From Corynebacterium falsenii (GTDB lineage: Bacteria > Actinomycetota > Actinomycetes > Mycobacteriales > Mycobacteriaceae): DNA of 64,000 nucleotides. Below, in pieces: positions 41,004-57,673 of this stretch (positions within the stretch are counted from its first letter, which is position 1; every line of letters starts with the position of its first letter). Position numbers and translations under genes: made by a program. The stretch covers positions 1,488,001-1,552,000 of the forward strand of contig NZ_CP083646.1 in NCBI RefSeq assembly GCF_020099275.1. Direction: 5' to 3'. Under the pieces are notes generated by a model. That model made no database searches and was not told the DNA's origin. It worked only from the letters and a program-made list of their open reading frames with translations.

Positions 41004-41477
41004 TCAGTCGTGCTTGTCCGTCATCACTGACGCATCGTTCATGATCTGCCACTGAGCCTTAGGATCGGCGCGGTAGAAATAAAATTCCTTCGTGGCTGGG
41101 GTCCACCCCTTGAGCGCGGTGAACGTCGGGTCGGCCTTGTTCGGGCACATCGTGATGTGCTCGCTTTCCAGCTCCTCGGTCTTCAACTCGCCGTCGGCTT
41201 TGCGCAGGTAGACATACTCCACGCCCTCGTCTTTGGCGGTATCTTTCGCGTCGTCGGGGCTGATATGAAGCGACGCCACCATGGATTCCTTACTGACACC
41301 GGGGCACTGGACCGCAAAGTCTTCCCAGTCGTGGCCGTACACGTCCCGCATGGAGATTTTCGCCAGGGACTCGTGGTTATGAACGAGGTAATTTTCCACA
41401 TCGGAGCTGCACGCGGTCAGCGCCAGCGCGCCGGCTGCACAGGCAAGCACGGCACCTCGCTTTGGCCACGACGTCAC
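41004..41477 (-). CDS. Hypothetical lipoprotein
   Basis: 157 residues from GTG 41477, chosen because AAAGGTGG lies 8 nt upstream; a GTG at 41489 is possible but lacks a site. Signal peptide MTSWPKRGAVLACAAGALAL with lipobox LTACSS. The mature part (NYLVHNHESLAKISMRDVYG) is polar, with two Cys (VQCPGV, TMCPN) that could form a disulfide, and I do not recognise a family. Its promoter carries an 11-bp tandem repeat. A small GGGTTC/GAACCC hairpin at 40936-40955 lies between it and the convergent lipoprotein gene. Confidence 0.7.
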   Translation of the reverse strand: MTSWPKRGAVLACAAGALALTACSSDVENYLVHNHESLAKISMRDVYGHDWEDFAVQCPGVSKESMVASLHISPDDAKDTAKDEGVEYVYLRKADGELKTEELESEHITMCPNKADPTFTALKGWTPATKEFYFYRADPKAQWQIMNDASVMTDKHD

Positions 41478-41543
41478 GGGACTAACCACCTTTCACGAGC
41501 GAACAATGCTCGGCTTGTGCATTGGGTCACTGTTACTGGTTAT

Positions 41544-41573
41544 AACGTATTACTAGGTGATTGCACCGTCAAT
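41544..41573 (-). promoter_or_regulatory. Promoter of the hypothetical lipoprotein gene
   Basis: On the minus strand: -35 TTGACG (41573-41568), 18-bp spacer, -10 TACGTT (41549-41544). The -35 hexamer lies in the first copy of the tandem repeat. Confidence 0.45.
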
Positions 41574-41586
41574 TAACCGTCAATTA
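41565..41586. repeat. Exact 11-bp tandem repeat
   Basis: ACCGTCAATTA occurs twice with no gap (41565-41575, 41576-41586). Each copy contains a TTGACG -35-like hexamer on the minus strand. Confidence 0.9.
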
Positions 41587-41604
41587 TGAGCCCACCCACC
41601 GGGA

Positions 41605-42779
41605 CTATGGTGTTCCCGGTGACGTTCCCGGCATGCCGTGCAGCGTGCCGTCTTGGGCCGAAATCCCACCCGGAAGATTGTGCACTGTGATGCTGCGGCC
41701 CGCTGCCTCCTCGGCGAAGGTGGAGACGAAGTCACCGGAGCGCTTCCCCGACGCGCAATAAACCCAAACGTGCCGGGAATCCTCACCCGCAATGGCATCG
41801 AGCAGCGACAGTGCTGTGGTGGGGTCGTCGTGCCATACCGAGGTGGGAAGGTGGTAGTGCTCGGTTGTGGCGTCGAAAAAGAAATCATCGATGGCCTTCT
41901 CACCGGCCTCGCGCACGTCGATGGCCACGGCACCATCGCGAAGGTCGCGGAGCATGGTGTGTGCATCGTCCTCGGGTTCGGGAACGGAGCAGGCCGTGGG
42001 GGCGTAGCCGTCGGGCAGTTCGGTGACGAGCTCCCGGGCGGGATCGTGCGGCACGCGGAAGTGTGTGATGGATGCGGTCAGAGCGTCGTAGATGCTGAGC
42101 AAGCCCGTGCGCTCGCGGTTCATCCTGCTGGCGAATTGGATGAGCTCGGTGGCCATGAGCCCGGCGACCACGCTGGTGGTCACGCCCAGCACGCCCGCGG
42201 TGGCGCAGTCTGGGACGGAATCCGGATCGGGCTGGGTGGGGTAGAGGTCCCGCATGCCGACGCATGCCTTGGCGCCGGGGCCGGACCACCACAGGGCGCA
42301 ATCGCCGCGAAAGCGCAGGACTGATCCCCACACCAGCGGAATACCGGTGACCTCGGCCGCGTCCGCCGCGAGAAATTTGGTGGCGAACGTGTCGGATCCA
42401 TCGACGAGGATGTCCACGCCGCGCAAGTACTCTAGGGCATTGCTGGCGCTGAAGCGGTCGCGGATGGCGTGAACCACAATGCCCGGCTGGAGCTGCCGCA
42501 GCCGTTCGGATGCCACCTCAACCTTGGGTCGACCCACGTCGCCTGCGCCGAACAGGATCTGGCGGTGAATATTGGTGATGTCAACTGTGTCATCGTCAAT
42601 GACCGAGATTTCGCCCACGCCGGCGGCGGCGAGCTGCTGCATGAGCGGGCAGCCCAGGCCCCCGGCACCGATGACGAAGACGTGCGTGCCGTGCAGCGCT
42701 TCCTGCTGGGCAACACCGAAGCCCGGAAGCAGGGTCTGCCGGGCGACGCGCTGGAGCTCTTCGCGGGGCAACTGGCTCA

Positions 42780-42780
<1 letters not shown>
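41605..42780 (-). CDS. thiF: ThiF/MoeB-type adenylyltransferase with rhodanese domain
   Basis: 391 residues. N-terminal E1-like domain: FVIGAGGLGCPLMQQLAAAG nucleotide motif, IDDDTVDITNIHRQILF, and catalytic Cys in VPDCATAGVLG. C-terminal rhodanese domain with active-site loop VYCASGKRSG. It adenylates the C-terminal Gly of ThiS and the rhodanese part probably helps transfer sulfur to give thiocarboxylate. Last gene of thiCEOSGF; its ATG overlaps the thiG TGA. In this cluster ThiF is the likely role; MoeB-type action on MoaD is the alternative. Confidence 0.92.
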
Positions 42781-43601
<821 letters not shown>

Positions 43602-43607
43602 CTACTC

Positions 43608-43811
43608 CTATCCGCCCTGGACCGCGATGAGGATGTCCAATCCATCGCCATCTGCTATGACGCGCGACCAGTCGCTGGCGGGCACAACCTCACCGTTGAC
43701 GGCAACCGCAACACCCTTGGGTGCCGCATCTCCGGTGTGCTCTTCCACAACATCCGCGACAGTTACCGATCCTGCGGCCGTGCGCGGCTCTCCGTTGAGT
43801 GTGTACTTCAT
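43608..43811 (-). CDS. thiS: Sulfur carrier protein ThiS
   Basis: 67-residue ubiquitin-like protein ending in the required GlyGly (LIAVQGG). Begins MKYTLNGEPRTAAGSVTVAD, with VAVNGEVVPASDW typical of ThiS. It carries sulfur as a C-terminal thiocarboxylate to ThiG. It sits 6 nt after thiO and 9 nt before thiG. Confidence 0.96.
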   Translation of the reverse strand: MKYTLNGEPRTAAGSVTVADVVEEHTGDAAPKGVAVAVNGEVVPASDWSRVIADGDGLDILIAVQGG

Positions 43812-43817
43812 GTCTTT

Positions 43818-45047
43818 CTACTTCCTTCCGGATTGGCGCGGGTGCTGTCTACGGTGCGCGTGTCGCAGCGGGTCGCACGCTGAGATATCGACCCCCGGCG
43901 TGGTACTCAGGCCCAACTCGGCACCCACCTTAGCGCCCAGTGCGGACAATAAGATCCCATGCCGGAAATACCCCGTGGATACCACCAGCCCGTCGCGCAC
44001 CAACCCCAGGTAGGGCAGATCATCGGGCGTGCCGGGTCGCGCGCCCACGATGGCCTCAATGAACTCGCATTCCTCCAGCCCCGGCACCACGCGGATCGCA
44101 TCCCGCAGCAGGGTGTACACCCCGTCCACAGCCGGGCCGCCCCGGTCATCCTCCCGGCTCGTCGCCCCAACTGCAATGGTGCCGTCCGTGCGCGGGATGG
44201 CATACACCGGCCGGTCCTCCACGAACGCCCGCACCACCCTGGTCAGCGGTTCGCCGCTCGTGGCCACCAGGGCATCCGGTACGCGCAGCCGCAGCATGTC
44301 GCCGTAGACGGGCCGCAACGCCAGCGGGCACTCACCCTCGTACCACCCAGTGACCTCCCGCGCGCCCAGCCCGTTGCACAGGTAAATCACCGAGCCGGTG
44401 ATCGTCTCGCCGCCGGACAGGTTCACCGTCTGCCCCTCAACGTGCTCGGCCGCCCGCGCGATGAACCGCACGCCGGCCTGCTGCAGGTAACCCATGACGC
44501 TCGCCGTGAACATCCGCGGGTTGATTTGGTGGTCGCCAGGGATCTCGACCGCCGCCGCGAGCTGCGGGCTCAACCCCGGCTCCAACCTGCGCGCCTGCCG
44601 GATCGTCAGCGCCTGCGCATCCATCGCGTGCTTGTGCTGCACCGCGAGCAGCTCCCGCACGTGCACACCATCGGCCCGATCCGCGCCCACCACCAGGGTC
44701 GATTCGCGTCGGTGCCCCGTGGGCGCGTCCGTCTTGCCTCCCAGTCGGCGGAGCAGATCGGGGTACATCTCACCCGACGCCACCATCAGCGGATACAAAG
44801 GCTCCTGCCGGTATTGCACCTCGGCGACTGGTGCCAGCATGCCACCGGCGACGAACGTGGCCCCACTGATGGGCTGGGGATCCACCACGGCGATGGCCTG
44901 CGGCGGCACACCGGCATCCACCAGCTCGAAGGCCGTGGTCAAGCCGATAATGCCAGCGCCGATGATGACATGCTCGAAGGAGCGGCCGGAAGCGTTATCG
45001 GCTGAAGCGTTATCGACTGAATTAGGGGAATGTGAAGCACTAGTCAT
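43818..45047 (-). CDS. thiO: Glycine oxidase ThiO
   Basis: 409 residues, FAD-dependent DAO family. Dinucleotide motif VIIGAGIIGLTTAFELVDAG at about residue 27; C-terminal RPGTPDDLPYLG typical of glycine oxidases. It oxidises glycine to iminoacetate for ThiG, the aerobic route instead of ThiH. Its ATG overlaps the thiE TGA. Residues 1-23 are a Ser/Asn/Ala-rich extension with a duplicated SADNAS-like unit. Confidence 0.94.
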   Translation of the reverse strand: MTSASHSPNSVDNASADNASGRSFEHVIIGAGIIGLTTAFELVDAGVPPQAIAVVDPQPISGATFVAGGMLAPVAEVQYRQEPLYPLMVASGEMYPDLLRRLGGKTDAPTGHRRESTLVVGADRADGVHVRELLAVQHKHAMDAQALTIRQARRLEPGLSPQLAAAVEIPGDHQINPRMFTASVMGYLQQAGVRFIARAAEHVEGQTVNLSGGETITGSVIYLCNGLGAREVTGWYEGECPLALRPVYGDMLRLRVPDALVATSGEPLTRVVRAFVEDRPVYAIPRTDGTIAVGATSREDDRGGPAVDGVYTLLRDAIRVVPGLEECEFIEAIVGARPGTPDDLPYLGLVRDGLVVSTGYFRHGILLSALGAKVGAELGLSTTPGVDISACDPLRHAHRRQHPRQSGRK

Positions 45048-45754
45048 GAGCGGGGGGTGGCGCCGTGGTTGGGCGTCGAATCGAAGGAACGAACCACAGC
45101 GGCCGCCAACGCTGCGGGATCAGCAGAGTTCATGAAGGCGCGGACGATAGCTACACCCGCGACACCCGTGGCAGCGAGAGCGGCGGCATCGTCTTGCTGC
45201 ACATCACCGATGGCCACGACCGGCACGGCAGAGGCCGCGACGAGCGGGGGATAGCCGTCCAGACCCAGCGGCGTGCGGCCAGAGGTTTTCGTGGGGGTCG
45301 GGCGGAAGGGGCCGGCACCGATGTAGTCGATGACGTCCGCGTACTCGTTGGCGGCCCGGACCAGCTCGAGAGTGCCGGTGGTCAAACCGATGATGGCATC
45401 GGGGCCGAGGACCTGGCGGGTCAGGCGCGGGTCGAGGTCGTCCTGGCCGATGTGTACGCCGTGGATGTGGTGGTGGGGCATGAGAGCGGCGGCGACATCC
45501 ACGCGGTCATCGATGACCACGCGCGTGGCGGGGTTGGCCTCGTGCACGGCGGCGGCAACGTCGATGGCCAGGGCCGTGAGGTCCCGCACGCTGATCGGCT
45601 TGCTGCGCACCTGGATGATGCCCGCGCCACCGGCTGCGGCCTGCGCGGCGATGGCGGGCACGGACGCGATGGAACCGTCGGCCCCGGTGCCCGTGACGAA
45701 GTAGCACCGCAGGTCCAGCGTGTGTGCCGGTGCCCCGATTGCGGAAACGCTCAC
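45044..45754 (-). CDS. thiE: Thiamin-phosphate synthase
   Basis: 236 residues, TIM barrel. Pyrophosphate-binding residues in VVIDDRVDVAAAL and HGVHIGQDDLDPRLTR; thiazole phosphate site YIGAGPFRPTPTKT; C-terminal PVVAIGDVQQDDAAAL. Joins HMP-PP and thiazole phosphate. It lies 8 nt after thiC. ThiD, which makes HMP-PP, is not in this window. Confidence 0.95.
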   Translation of the reverse strand: MSVSAIGAPAHTLDLRCYFVTGTGADGSIASVPAIAAQAAAGGAGIIQVRSKPISVRDLTALAIDVAAAVHEANPATRVVIDDRVDVAAALMPHHHIHGVHIGQDDLDPRLTRQVLGPDAIIGLTTGTLELVRAANEYADVIDYIGAGPFRPTPTKTSGRTPLGLDGYPPLVAASAVPVVAIGDVQQDDAAALAATGVAGVAIVRAFMNSADPAALAAAVVRSFDSTPNHGATPRS

Positions 45755-45762
45755 GGTGCCTC

Positions 45763-47745
<1,983 letters not shown>

Positions 47746-47895
47746 GGTCTTGGCAACCACCGTAGCCCAAAACGAAAACTCGTGCGGGAAAATATCCGAC
47801 GCCACCCCACGCACCCCCGCCCCCTATGCCACTGCGGGGAATCGCAGGGAGCGCGCAACACGGGGTCATAAGCCGCAGGAAACTAGGGGAGGGGC

Positions 47896-47901
47896 TAGAC
47901 T
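47896..47901 (+). promoter_or_regulatory. -10 element of the Trm112-like gene
   Basis: TAGACT ends 7 nt before the ATG at 47909; leaderless-type spacing. Confidence 0.45.
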
Positions 47902-47908
47902 GAACGGC

Positions 47909-48085
47909 ATGATTGACCACAAACTTTTGGAGATCCTCGCGTGCCCTGTCGACAAACAGCCGCTGGAGGACCACGGGGACTATCTGGTCAACCCCCGGTT
48001 GGGCAAGGCCTATCCGGTTCAGGAGGGAATCCCGGTACTGCTCGTCGATGAGGCCGTGGACTGGCCGCTCGAGGCATCAAACTAG
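47909..48085 (+). CDS. Trm112 family protein (UPF0434)
   Basis: 58 residues: [20 protein letters not shown] then [20 protein letters not shown]. The first Cys of the Trm112 zinc site is there (ACPVDK), but the usual second half is reduced, as in many bacterial UPF0434 proteins. The family acts as an activator of methyltransferases or as a small zinc protein; bacterial function is poorly known. It is divergent from thiC and upstream of tyrS. Confidence 0.85.
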   Translation: MIDHKLLEILACPVDKQPLEDHGDYLVNPRLGKAYPVQEGIPVLLVDEAVDWPLEASN

Positions 48086-48285
48086 CCTCCAGACAAGTCA
48101 GAAACCTAGACTCGCCCGAGGAAGGGCAGGTCGGAAGCTACTTACGCTCACTGGGAGAAGAAGTGGGTTCGGGGTGGCGTCGAACACAAAAAAGAAGCAC
48201 AATCACCAGCCGCACGGGCGGGTGGCAGATGGATCCCTTGTTGGATCCCATGATGGATTACAGAGAAAGCGAGAAGGAAGAAGGC

Positions 48286-49557
48286 ATGGCTGAACAGCAG
48301 TCGCAGAACATCATCGACGAACTGGAATGGCGCGGGCTCATCGCGCAGTCCACGGACCTGGAAGCGCTGCGCGAGCAGATGAATAAGCCCACCACGGCCT
48401 ACGTGGGATTCGACCCGACCGGGCCGTCGCTGCACGCCGGGCACCTCGTGCCGCTGCTCATGCTCAAGCGACTGCAGATGGCGGGGCACACTCCCATCGT
48501 GCTCGCAGGCGGTGCTACCGGCATGATCGGCGACCCGCGTGACGTGGGCGAGCGCTCCATGAACGACGAAGACACCGTAGCCGGCTGGGCCGAGCGGATC
48601 AGCGGACAGCTCAGCCGCTTCGTCAGTTTCGAGGGCGAGAACAAGGCCATCATGGTCAATAACTACGACTGGATTTCGAAGATGAACGTCATCGAATTCC
48701 TGCGTGACCTGGGCAAGCACTTCTCGCTCAACACGATGCTCAGCCGCGATACCGTTAAGCGTCGCCTGGAAGCCGACGGTATCAGCTACACGGAGTTCTC
48801 CTACATGCTGCTGCAGGCCAACGACTACGTGCACCTGCGCCGCACCTACGATGCGCGCCTGCAGATGGGCGGATCGGATCAATGGGGCAACATCGTCTCC
48901 GGCGTGGACCTCAACCGACGCCTCGACGGCGAAACCGTCCATGCGCTGACCGTTCCGCTGGTGACCGACAGCGAAGGCAACAAGTTCGGCAAGTCCACCG
49001 GCGGCGGCAAGCTGTGGCTGGATCCGGAGATGACCAGCCCCTACAGCTGGTACCAGTACTTCATTAATACTGCCGACGCCGACGTGGTGCGCTACCTGCG
49101 GTGGTTCACCTTCCTAGACCAGGCTGAGCTGGAACGCTTGGAAGAAGAGGTCAAGGAGCGCCCATTCAAGCGAGAGGCGCAGCGAGTGCTGGCACAGCAG
49201 ATGACCGCACTGGTGCACGGCGAGGATGCGGTGACCAAGGTGGAGCTGGCATCGCAGGCGCTGTTCGGCAAGGCCGACCTGGCGGACCTGGACGAGGCCA
49301 CGCTCGCTGCCGCGCTGCAGGAGACCGAGGTTGCTGAGGTTGCTCAGGGCACCACCATCGTGAACCTGCTGGTGGAAAGCGGGCTGGAATCCTCCAAGGG
49401 TGCTGCTCGACGGACCGTGGGCGAGGGCGGTGCCTACGTGAACAATCAGCGCATCGAAGATATTGAGTGGGCGCCTGCCGCTGAGGATCTGCTCCACGGT
49501 TCCTGGCTGGTGCTGCGCAAGGGCAAGAAGCGCTTCGCTGGCGCCCGGGTGCAGTAG
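48286..49557 (+). CDS. tyrS: Tyrosyl-tRNA synthetase
   Basis: 423 residues from ATG 48286, with GAAGGAAGAAGG upstream; longer starts add unconserved residues. Class I motifs: HIGH as HAGH in [15 protein letters not shown], and KMSKS as KFGKS in [14 protein letters not shown]. Tyrosine site NDYVHLRR / [11 protein letters not shown]-terminal S4-like RNA-binding domain ([20 protein letters not shown]). The 200 nt upstream contains no T-box that I can support. Confidence 0.97.
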   Translation: MAEQQSQNIIDELEWRGLIAQSTDLEALREQMNKPTTAYVGFDPTGPSLHAGHLVPLLMLKRLQMAGHTPIVLAGGATGMIGDPRDVGERSMNDEDTVAGWAERISGQLSRFVSFEGENKAIMVNNYDWISKMNVIEFLRDLGKHFSLNTMLSRDTVKRRLEADGISYTEFSYMLLQANDYVHLRRTYDARLQMGGSDQWGNIVSGVDLNRRLDGETVHALTVPLVTDSEGNKFGKSTGGGKLWLDPEMTSPYSWYQYFINTADADVVRYLRWFTFLDQAELERLEEEVKERPFKREAQRVLAQQMTALVHGEDAVTKVELASQALFGKADLADLDEATLAAALQETEVAEVAQGTTIVNLLVESGLESSKGAARRTVGEGGAYVNNQRIEDIEWAPAAEDLLHGSWLVLRKGKKRFAGARVQ

Positions 49558-49645
49558 CAGCGGGCGTGCGAGCACGGTAGACGCATGAGCGCGGTTGCCG
49601 ACTGCATTGCGTGGCAGTGAGCCGAAGCTAGCGGCCACGACTACG

Positions 49646-49692
49646 ATTCCCTGGCAGAGTGTTAACGGTTTTAACGCTCTGACCAGGGAATT
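49646..49692 (+). terminator. Long inverted repeat after tyrS, probable terminator
   Basis: ATTCCCTGG-CAGAG-GTTAA pairs with TTAAC-CTCTG-CCAGGGAAT, about 20 bp with one mismatch and one bulge, followed by TTTGTG. It ends exactly where the candidate rrn -35 begins, so it insulates tyrS from the rrn promoter. Confidence 0.6.
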
Positions 49693-49720
49693 TGTGTAGA
49701 TGCGTGATGGTGTGTAGATT
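49692..49720 (+). promoter_or_regulatory. Candidate rrn promoter
   Basis: -35 TTGTGT (49692-49697), 17-bp spacer, -10 TAGATT (49715-49720). The leader to 16S would be about 370 nt. Further promoters are possible in the AT-rich stretch 49830-50060; I cannot rank them. The rest of 49558-50099 holds no gene. Confidence 0.5.
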
Positions 49721-49778
49721 TATCCAAGTCGCAGAGAGCGAGCGGGACAAGATCCCAGCGAGCGTCTGTGTGCGTAAG

Positions 49779-49791
49779 TTGTTTGAGAACT
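49779..49791 (+). promoter_or_regulatory. BoxA-like antitermination site in the rrn leader
   Basis: TTGTTTGAGAACT, followed by CAATAGTGTG. The same 13-mer occurs in the 16S-23S spacer (51854-51866). This is the typical actinobacterial rrn boxA block bound by NusB/S10. Confidence 0.7.
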
Positions 49792-50099
49792 CAATAGTGT
49801 GATGAACCAAGTGCAGTGCATGATGGCATGTTTTTTGTTGTTGTGTGCTGTTGAATGATTATTTTTTCAACCTTGTTGATTGTTCATCGTTGGCCGCATG
49901 GCTGCATACCAGTATGGGTGTGTGGTTGGTGTGGTTCGTGCCAGCGCGGGTGGGTAACGCCGCCGCGTTAAATATTTTGGTGCGTAATCCCCTTCCCATT
50001 GTTTTTGTGGGTGGGGGTCTGATGATGAATGTTTTGATTTTTTGTCAGTAATTTTTGGTTATTTTGCCAGTTGTTCAGGCTCTTTGTTCTGAAAACGTT

Positions 50100-51629
<1,530 letters not shown>

Positions 51630-51853
51630 AGTTATATTTTCATTATTTTCATCTGGGTAGTTCACGGACCGTGCCCCACGATTGGTGTGGGGTTGGTGTG
51701 GTGGATGATCAACACCAGTGGTTGATGTGAATTGTTGTTTGTTCTTGGTTTGTCATATTGTTGGGTGTCTGGAACGGCTTGTGTTGTTCCTTGGAGTGGG
51801 ATTCCCATGGTTTGCGCATGACTGGTTGGTTGTGTGTGGGTGTGGGGTTCGTG

Positions 51854-51866
51854 TTGTTTGAGAACT
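51854..51866 (+). promoter_or_regulatory. BoxA-like site in the 16S-23S spacer
   Basis: Second exact copy of TTGTTTGAGAACT. The 380-nt spacer (51624-52006) otherwise contains GT-rich sequence and no tRNA gene. Confidence 0.65.
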
Positions 51867-52006
51867 GTATAGTGGACGCGAGTATCTTTACTCGCCACGC
51901 GTGAATGCTTGTGTGTGTTTGTGTGTGGTGGGTGTTGAATATTCTTTATTCTTCTTGTTTAGTGTGATTTTGTTTGTGGTGTATCCATAGAAACCTGATT
52001 GTTTGT

Positions 52007-55088
<3,082 letters not shown>

Positions 55089-55283
55089 ATAATATTGTTG
55101 GTTTGTGTGGATCACACCCGTGGCACCCGTTTGGTGGTGTTCGGCTGGTTACGCCTAGCGTGTTGGATGAATGAATATTTGTTGCCCTGTTTGTGGGTTG
55201 CTCGCGTCTGTTATGCAGTGTCTGGAACGACACGGCACACCACCACAGTGTGTGTGGGTGGGTGTGTTTTGGTTCCGTTTGTT

Positions 55284-55402
55284 GTGTCGGTGGTTGTTAG
55301 CGGTAAGGATCCGCCCGGTCCCTTTCCGAACCCGGTAGCTAAGCTTACCTGCGCTGATGGTACTGCACCTGGGAGGGTGTGGGAGAGTAAGTCACCGCCG
55401 GC
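55284..55402 (+). rRNA. rrf: 5S ribosomal RNA
   Basis: About 118 nt with GTCGGTGGT at the 5' end, CCGAACCCGGTAGCTAAGC in the middle and CACCGCC at the 3' end. It follows 23S after about 195 nt without a tRNA. Ends are approximate. Confidence 0.92.
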
Positions 55403-55423
55403 CTTAAACTTAAGAAATATTGT

Positions 55424-55489
55424 GGGTGTGGGTGGTGTGCAATCGTGGCCTTGATGGTCATGGTCGCACACCACCCACACCCCTTTTTT
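55424..55489 (+). terminator. Terminator of the rrn operon
   Basis: 17-bp perfect stem GGGTGTGGGTGGTGTGC (55424-55440) with its complement (55466-55482), 25-nt loop, then TTTTTT. Very strong. Confidence 0.95.
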
Positions 55490-55666
55490 CTGTGATTTTC
55501 TTTTTCCAATTCGGGGTGCTCTGGTGATGGCAGCTACTGCTGCCCAAGTAGCCCCAACGTATCCAAAGACGGCAAGGCCACGTAAGATTGGCCTCGATTG
55601 TGTCTTGAAAGTCCCGTCGTGCGCACCACACCGTCGCACTGGTCAACTAGGAAGGTGTTACCCAGG

Positions 55667-56653
55667 ATGGCTGAATCCTCCAGGTCCTCAAATAACGGCG
55701 GCAGCGACCGCCGAAGCGGGGGATATCGCGGCGGTAGTTCGCAGTCTGGCCGTGGTGGCTACGGCAATGCCGGTGGCCGTAGCAATGGGGGCGCCAGAGG
55801 CGACAGGGGAAATAGGGGCAACAACGGCGACGGCGGCAACCGCCGCGGCAAGCCGTCGCATCGCAACAAGGGCGGTTACAAGCCCAACCGCGGTGGCTCT
55901 AACCAAGGAGGCGGTCCTCGGTCTGCACCCCAGCGTCCCGGCTATCGTGAGGAGCGCCTGAACAAGCGTCAGAACGAGCCTCAGATCCCCGAGGGAATTG
56001 ATCCCAAGGATCTGGATCCATCGGTTCGCCAAGAACTCCGCAGCCTGTCGAAGGACAACGCGGACATGACCGCGAAGCACCTGATCATGGCAGCTCTGCT
56101 CCTCGACGAGGAGCCGGAGAAGGCCCTCGCGCACGCCCGAGCAGCCAAGGACCGAGCCGGTCGCGTCGCCGTCGCTCGCGAGACCTGTGGCATCGTCGCC
56201 TATCACACAGGCGAATGGAAGGAAGCCATCTCGGAGCTCCGCGCCGCCCGCCGCATGTCCGGCGGCCCCGGCCTGCTGCCCGTCCTCGCAGACGCAGAGC
56301 GTGGCCTCGGCCGCCCGCGTAAGGCCCTCGAAGTGGCAGCCGATCCGCAGGCCGATGAACTCGATGCTGAGTCCAAGGCAGAGCTGGCTATTGTCGTCGC
56401 CGGTGCGCACCACGATCTCGGCGAGCTGGATGAAGCCCTGCTGGCGCTCAAGGAGCAGCTGGATAACAAGGAAGCACCAGCCGTGACCCGCATGCGCCTG
56501 TTCTACGCCTACGCCGATGCCCTCGAAGCAGCCGGTCGCCCCGAGGACGCCGTGGAGTGGTTCCAGGCATCCGCAGAACTCGATACGGAAGAGATGATGG
56601 ATTCCGAAGAACGCATCAACGCCATCACCAACCCCGCCGAGGCAGATAGCTAA
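55667..56653 (+). CDS. TPR-repeat protein with RG-rich N-terminus
   Basis: 328 residues from ATG 55667. Residues 1 to about 95 are disordered and rich in Gly, Arg, Asn and Ser, with RGG/RG-type units (SGGYRGGSSQSGRGGYGNAG), a composition seen in RNA-binding proteins. From about residue 115 to the end it is alpha-helical with TPR-like repeats (EEPEKALAHARAAKDRAGR, TGEWKEAISELRAARRM, LGELDEALLALKEQL). Place and length correspond to M. tuberculosis Rv1691, function unknown. It follows the rrn terminator by 178 nt and heads the run to recN. Confidence 0.8.
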   Translation: MAESSRSSNNGGSDRRSGGYRGGSSQSGRGGYGNAGGRSNGGARGDRGNRGNNGDGGNRRGKPSHRNKGGYKPNRGGSNQGGGPRSAPQRPGYREERLNKRQNEPQIPEGIDPKDLDPSVRQELRSLSKDNADMTAKHLIMAALLLDEEPEKALAHARAAKDRAGRVAVARETCGIVAYHTGEWKEAISELRAARRMSGGPGLLPVLADAERGLGRPRKALEVAADPQADELDAESKAELAIVVAGAHHDLGELDEALLALKEQLDNKEAPAVTRMRLFYAYADALEAAGRPEDAVEWFQASAELDTEEMMDSEERINAITNPAEADS

Positions 56654-56656
56654 CCC

Positions 56657-57673
56657 ATGGCTCACCCCATTCTGGCGCACTACGATGCCCTGCTCGTCGA
56701 CCTCGATGGCACCGTCTTTGAAGGCAGCCATCCCATCGACGGTGCCGCCGAGGGCCTGGCTCACCACGACGTCATCTACGTGACCAACAACGCCTCACGC
56801 TCTCCGGAGCAGGTGGCCGAACACCTCACCAGCATTGGTTTTGCCACTTCTGCCGACCAGGTGCTCACCTCCGCGATGGCAGCCTGCGACATGGCACGGG
56901 CGGAGCTCGGCCTCGCAGACCAAGACCCCTCCTCCCACGGTGAGGTCAAGGCCTACGTGATCGGCAACGACTCCTTCAAAGAACTCGCCCGCCGCGCTGG
57001 CTTTTCGATCGTGGATTCCGCCGATGACGAACCTGCCGTTGTCCTGCAGGGCCACAGCCCGGACAACGACTGGAAGCGCCTGTCCGAAGGCGCCCTGGCC
57101 ATTCGCCGCGGTGCCCGGTACATCGCCTCGAACTTGGACACCACGCTTCCGTCCGAGCGCGGCCTGCTCGTCGGCAACGGCTCAATGGTCGCGGCCGTGA
57201 CCTCCGCCACCGGCGTGCGCCCGTCGAGCGCGGGCAAGCCCGGCCCCGCCATGTTCCACGTCGCCGCCGACAAACTCGGTTCCACGAAGCCGCTCGTGGT
57301 TGGCGACCGCCTCGATACCGATATCGCCGGTGGCAACGCGGCTGGCTTTGACACGCTCTGCACTGTCACGGGTGTGTCCTCCCACTGGGACGTGCTTACT
57401 TGCACCCCGGAACACCGCCCCACCTTCATCGCGGCGAACATGCGTGACCACCTCACCGGCTGGTCGGCCTCCGCCGAGGGGACCACGGTTCAGGTGCGCT
57501 CCGGCGAGCACGGACCCACCGCCGTCATGGCCGCCGAGGCACTCGCTGTGGTGGCCCCGGTGGTGTGGGAATTGATTGATCATGGTGGCGTCGACGCCCA
57601 AAGCCTCAACGATCTCACCATCAACGGGGCCGATGAGGCCGCCCAGGCTGCAGTGGAAGGATGGCGCAAGTGA
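56657..57673 (+). CDS. HAD-IIA family phosphatase
   Basis: 338 residues. Catalytic motif I LLVDLDGTVFEG (DxDGT), motif II YVTNNASRS, motif III GKPGPAMF and motif IV VVGDRLDTDIAGG, with the C2 cap of the NagD/PNPase subfamily. The syntenic mycobacterial Rv1692 is a glycerol-3-phosphate phosphatase, a plausible role in polar lipid turnover. It starts 3 nt after the TPR gene, co-transcribed. Confidence 0.9.
   Translation: MAHPILAHYDALLVDLDGTVFEGSHPIDGAAEGLAHHDVIYVTNNASRSPEQVAEHLTSIGFATSADQVLTSAMAACDMARAELGLADQDPSSHGEVKAYVIGNDSFKELARRAGFSIVDSADDEPAVVLQGHSPDNDWKRLSEGALAIRRGARYIASNLDTTLPSERGLLVGNGSMVAAVTSATGVRPSSAGKPGPAMFHVAADKLGSTKPLVVGDRLDTDIAGGNAAGFDTLCTVTGVSSHWDVLTCTPEHRPTFIAANMRDHLTGWSASAEGTTVQVRSGEHGPTAVMAAEALAVVAPVVWELIDHGGVDAQSLNDLTINGADEAAQAAVEGWRK

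Noticed and set aside
48086..48285. Possible T-box in front of tyrS (GGGTGGCA at about 48220)
   Set aside because: The conserved T-box block TGGNACCGCG and an antiterminator/terminator pair are not there.
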